Notes under the pieces: model-generated | What the model saw: the letters and a program-made list of their open reading frames with translations, nothing else | Databases searched by the model: none | Told to the model about the DNA's origin: nothing | In this document: positions 5,823 to 6,899 of the stretch, piece after piece | How positions within the stretch are numbered: position 1 is the stretch's first letter | Layout: each line of letters begins with the position of its first letter | Made by a program: the position numbers and the translations under genes | Assembly: GCA_902494375.1 (NCBI GenBank) | Contig: CABUTL010000075.1 | Location: 1 to 6,899, forward strand | DNA length: 6,899 bases | Source: an uncultured Collinsella sp. | GTDB taxonomy: Bacteria; Actinomycetota; Coriobacteriia; Coriobacteriales; Coriobacteriaceae | Reading direction: 5' to 3'

Positions 5823-5917
5823 TCGGCGACGGCAGGGAGATATGTGTCAAAAGCATCGTCTGTCGAGGAAATCCAGCCGCTCACCGAATTACACGAACGT
5901 AAAAAACGCCAATTATG

Positions 5918-5928
5918 GAGACGGTCTC
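5918..5928. promoter_or_regulatory. 11-base palindrome upstream of the FAD oxidase, possible operator
   Basis: GAGAC-G-GTCTC is a perfect palindrome centred about 75 bases before the oxidase GTG. An 8-base palindrome, CGTCGACG (5934-5941), follows six bases later. Both lie where a repressor or activator of the oxidase promoter would bind. Short palindromes arise by chance, so confidence is low. Confidence 0.3.
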
Positions 5929-5986
5929 GAACACGTCGACGAAACGATGCGGTAACATCTCCCTGCAAACACTGTAGTTAGCTAAA

Positions 5987-5993
5987 GGGGGAG
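5987..5993 (+). promoter_or_regulatory. Ribosome binding site of the FAD oxidase gene
   Basis: AAAGGGGGAG is followed by TTCGC and then GTG. This strong site at a five-base spacing fixes the GTG at 5999 as the start. Confidence 0.75.
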
Positions 5994-5998
5994 TTCGC

Positions 5999-6899
5999 GT
6001 GTCTGCAACCATTAAACCCTTCATCGACGAGTTCGAAGAGTATGGTCGCGATGAGTCTCGCGCATCGGGCGAGGCCTCGAGCATCTCGTTTCCGACAACG
6101 GAAGACGAGGTCCGTGCCATTTTGGAAAAGCTCCATGCCGAGCGTGTCCCGGTAACGGTTCAGGGCGCCCGGACCGGCCTTGCCGCCGGTGCCGTGCCCC
6201 ACGGCGGGCATATCCTCAATACTTCCCGTATGAATCGCTACTTGGGCCTTCGTCGCGATGAACAAGGCCAATTTCTGCTGCGCGTGGAGCCGGGCGTTGT
6301 GCTCTCGGAGCTGCGCAAGCAGCTGAGCAAGAAGGTGCTGCCGACTGCTGGTTGGGACCAGGCATCGCTTGAGGCCTACGAGGAGTTCCAAGAGGCCCCC
6401 GAGCAGTTCTTTCCCACCGATCCCACCGAGACGTCTGCCTGTCTGGGCGGCATGGCGGCATGCAACGCCTCCGGCGCCCGCAGCTACGCTTACGGCCCCA
6501 TGCGCCCACATATCACGGGACTCCACGTCGCGCTGGCTGATGGCGATTTGCTTGAGCTTCAGCGCGGCGAGGCTTTTGCCCAGGGCCGCCACCTGTCGCT
6601 CGTGACGGCAGCGGGCCGTGCACTCGAACTCGATCTTCCCGGATATACCATGCCCAAGACAAAAAATGCCTCAGGCTATTTCGTTGCGGACGAAATGGAC
6701 GCCATCGATTTGTTTATCGGTGCGTGTGGCACAATCGGCGTCATCACCGAGCTCGAGATTGCCCTGCAGGCGGCGCCTGCGGTCGTTTGGGGTGTGAGCT
6801 GCTTTTTCGATAGCGAAGACAAGGCCGTGTCCTTTACCGATTCTGTGCGTCCCGTCCTGTCCCACGCGGCTGCCATCGAATATTTCGATGCGGGCGCCC
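5999..6899 (+). CDS. GlcD-type FAD-binding oxidase, 3' end cut off by the window edge
   Basis: The first 300 residues of a flavoprotein of the GlcD / D-lactate dehydrogenase (VAO/PCMH) superfamily. These enzymes oxidise 2-hydroxy acids with FAD and pass electrons to a quinone, an electron-transfer protein or another acceptor; the substrate cannot be told here. FAD-domain motifs are in the expected order: VTVQGARTGLAAGAVPHGG (52-70), binding the FAD diphosphate; RVEPGVVLSEL (95-105); FFPTDPTETSACLGGMAACN (137-156); ASGARSYAYGP; GLHVALADGDLLEL (174-187); KNASGYF (222-228); and ACGTIGVITELEI (242-254). The stretch between 113 and 137 (WDQASLEAYEEFQEAPEQF) is an acidic insertion seen in the DPTE-type subgroup. 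The C-terminal substrate and cap domain begins near 265 and is cut at the right edge. It is cytosolic, with no signal peptide. It is transcribed away from the surface operon and shares the upstream region with it. Confidence 0.9.
   Translation, partial: MSATIKPFIDEFEEYGRDESRASGEASSISFPTTEDEVRAILEKLHAERVPVTVQGARTGLAAGAVPHGGHILNTSRMNRYLGLRRDEQGQFLLRVEPGVVLSELRKQLSKKVLPTAGWDQASLEAYEEFQEAPEQFFPTDPTETSACLGGMAACNASGARSYAYGPMRPHITGLHVALADGDLLELQRGEAFAQGRHLSLVTAAGRALELDLPGYTMPKTKNASGYFVADEMDAIDLFIGACGTIGVITELEIALQAAPAVVWGVSCFFDSEDKAVSFTDSVRPVLSHAAAIEYFDAGA

Larger units (their letters stand above)
5653..5998. other. Divergent intergenic region with several short repeats, no gene seen
   Basis: This 346-base stretch separates the minus-strand surface operon from the plus-strand FAD oxidase. 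It is locally richer in A/T than its surroundings (for example around 5783-5803). Open frames on both strands exist but lack ribosome sites and familiar protein character. It should carry both promoters. I find only partial matches: TTGACG at 5749 without a matching -10 on the plus strand, TTGACA at 5850-5845 on the minus strand without a good -10, and TAACAT at 5953-5958 as a possible -10 for the oxidase. It contains the inverted and direct repeats listed separately. Confidence 0.7.

Noticed and set aside
5845..5850. TTGACA on the minus strand as the -35 box of the surface operon
   Set aside because: The hexamer is perfect, but nothing like a -10 box lies 16-19 bases downstream, and it is almost 200 bases from the first gene.
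5684..5968. A 94-codon minus-strand frame (TTG start) upstream of the 98-aa gene
   Set aside because: There is no ribosome site, no familiar motif, and it runs through the repeats of the intergenic region. A decayed gene fragment is possible but not supported.
5745..5981. A 78-codon plus-strand frame in the divergent region
   Set aside because: No ribosome site, and the composition is unlike a protein, with Arg/Lys runs that derive from A/T- and CG-rich repeats.

Overview
The window is high-GC, gene-dense bacterial DNA with GTG starts and strong purine-rich ribosome sites. The gene set (a TerB-N domain protein, a DUF554 membrane protein, and a cluster of small secreted proteins with a LAxTG-type sorting signal) suggests a Gram-positive actinobacterium. 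A gut Coriobacteriia member such as a Collinsella relative is my best guess. That is an inference from sequence style and was not tested by any search.

Layout. Bases 1-1523 (minus) hold the N-terminal 507 codons of a large TerB-N domain protein that runs off the left edge. Bases 1612-2328 (minus) encode a DUF554 integral membrane protein. Bases 2447-5652 (minus) hold five closely packed genes, read in the order 5652 to 2447: a 98-aa cytosolic protein; a 169-aa protein with one membrane anchor and an outside domain; a 199-aa secreted protein with a WxL-like end; a 93-aa mini-protein with a signal peptide and a LAQTG cell-wall sorting signal; and a 476-aa secreted cysteine-containing protein. 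Bases 5653-5998 are a divergent intergenic region with inverted and direct repeats. Bases 5999-6899 (plus) hold the first 300 codons of a GlcD-type FAD-binding oxidase that runs off the right edge.

The five-gene block looks like one transcription unit. Gene 1 and gene 2 overlap by ATGA, gene 3 and gene 4 overlap, and gene 4 and gene 5 are 18 bases apart. Four of the five products have an export signal or membrane anchor. The mix of a membrane-anchored outside domain, a WxL-like secreted protein, a tiny sortase substrate and a larger secreted protein recalls the general plan of the cell-surface complex (Csc/WxL) clusters of low-GC Gram-positives, although the proteins are not clear members of those families. 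This is the most interesting part of the window: a probable undescribed surface complex. The TerB-N, DUF554 and FAD-oxidase genes show no evident functional link to it.
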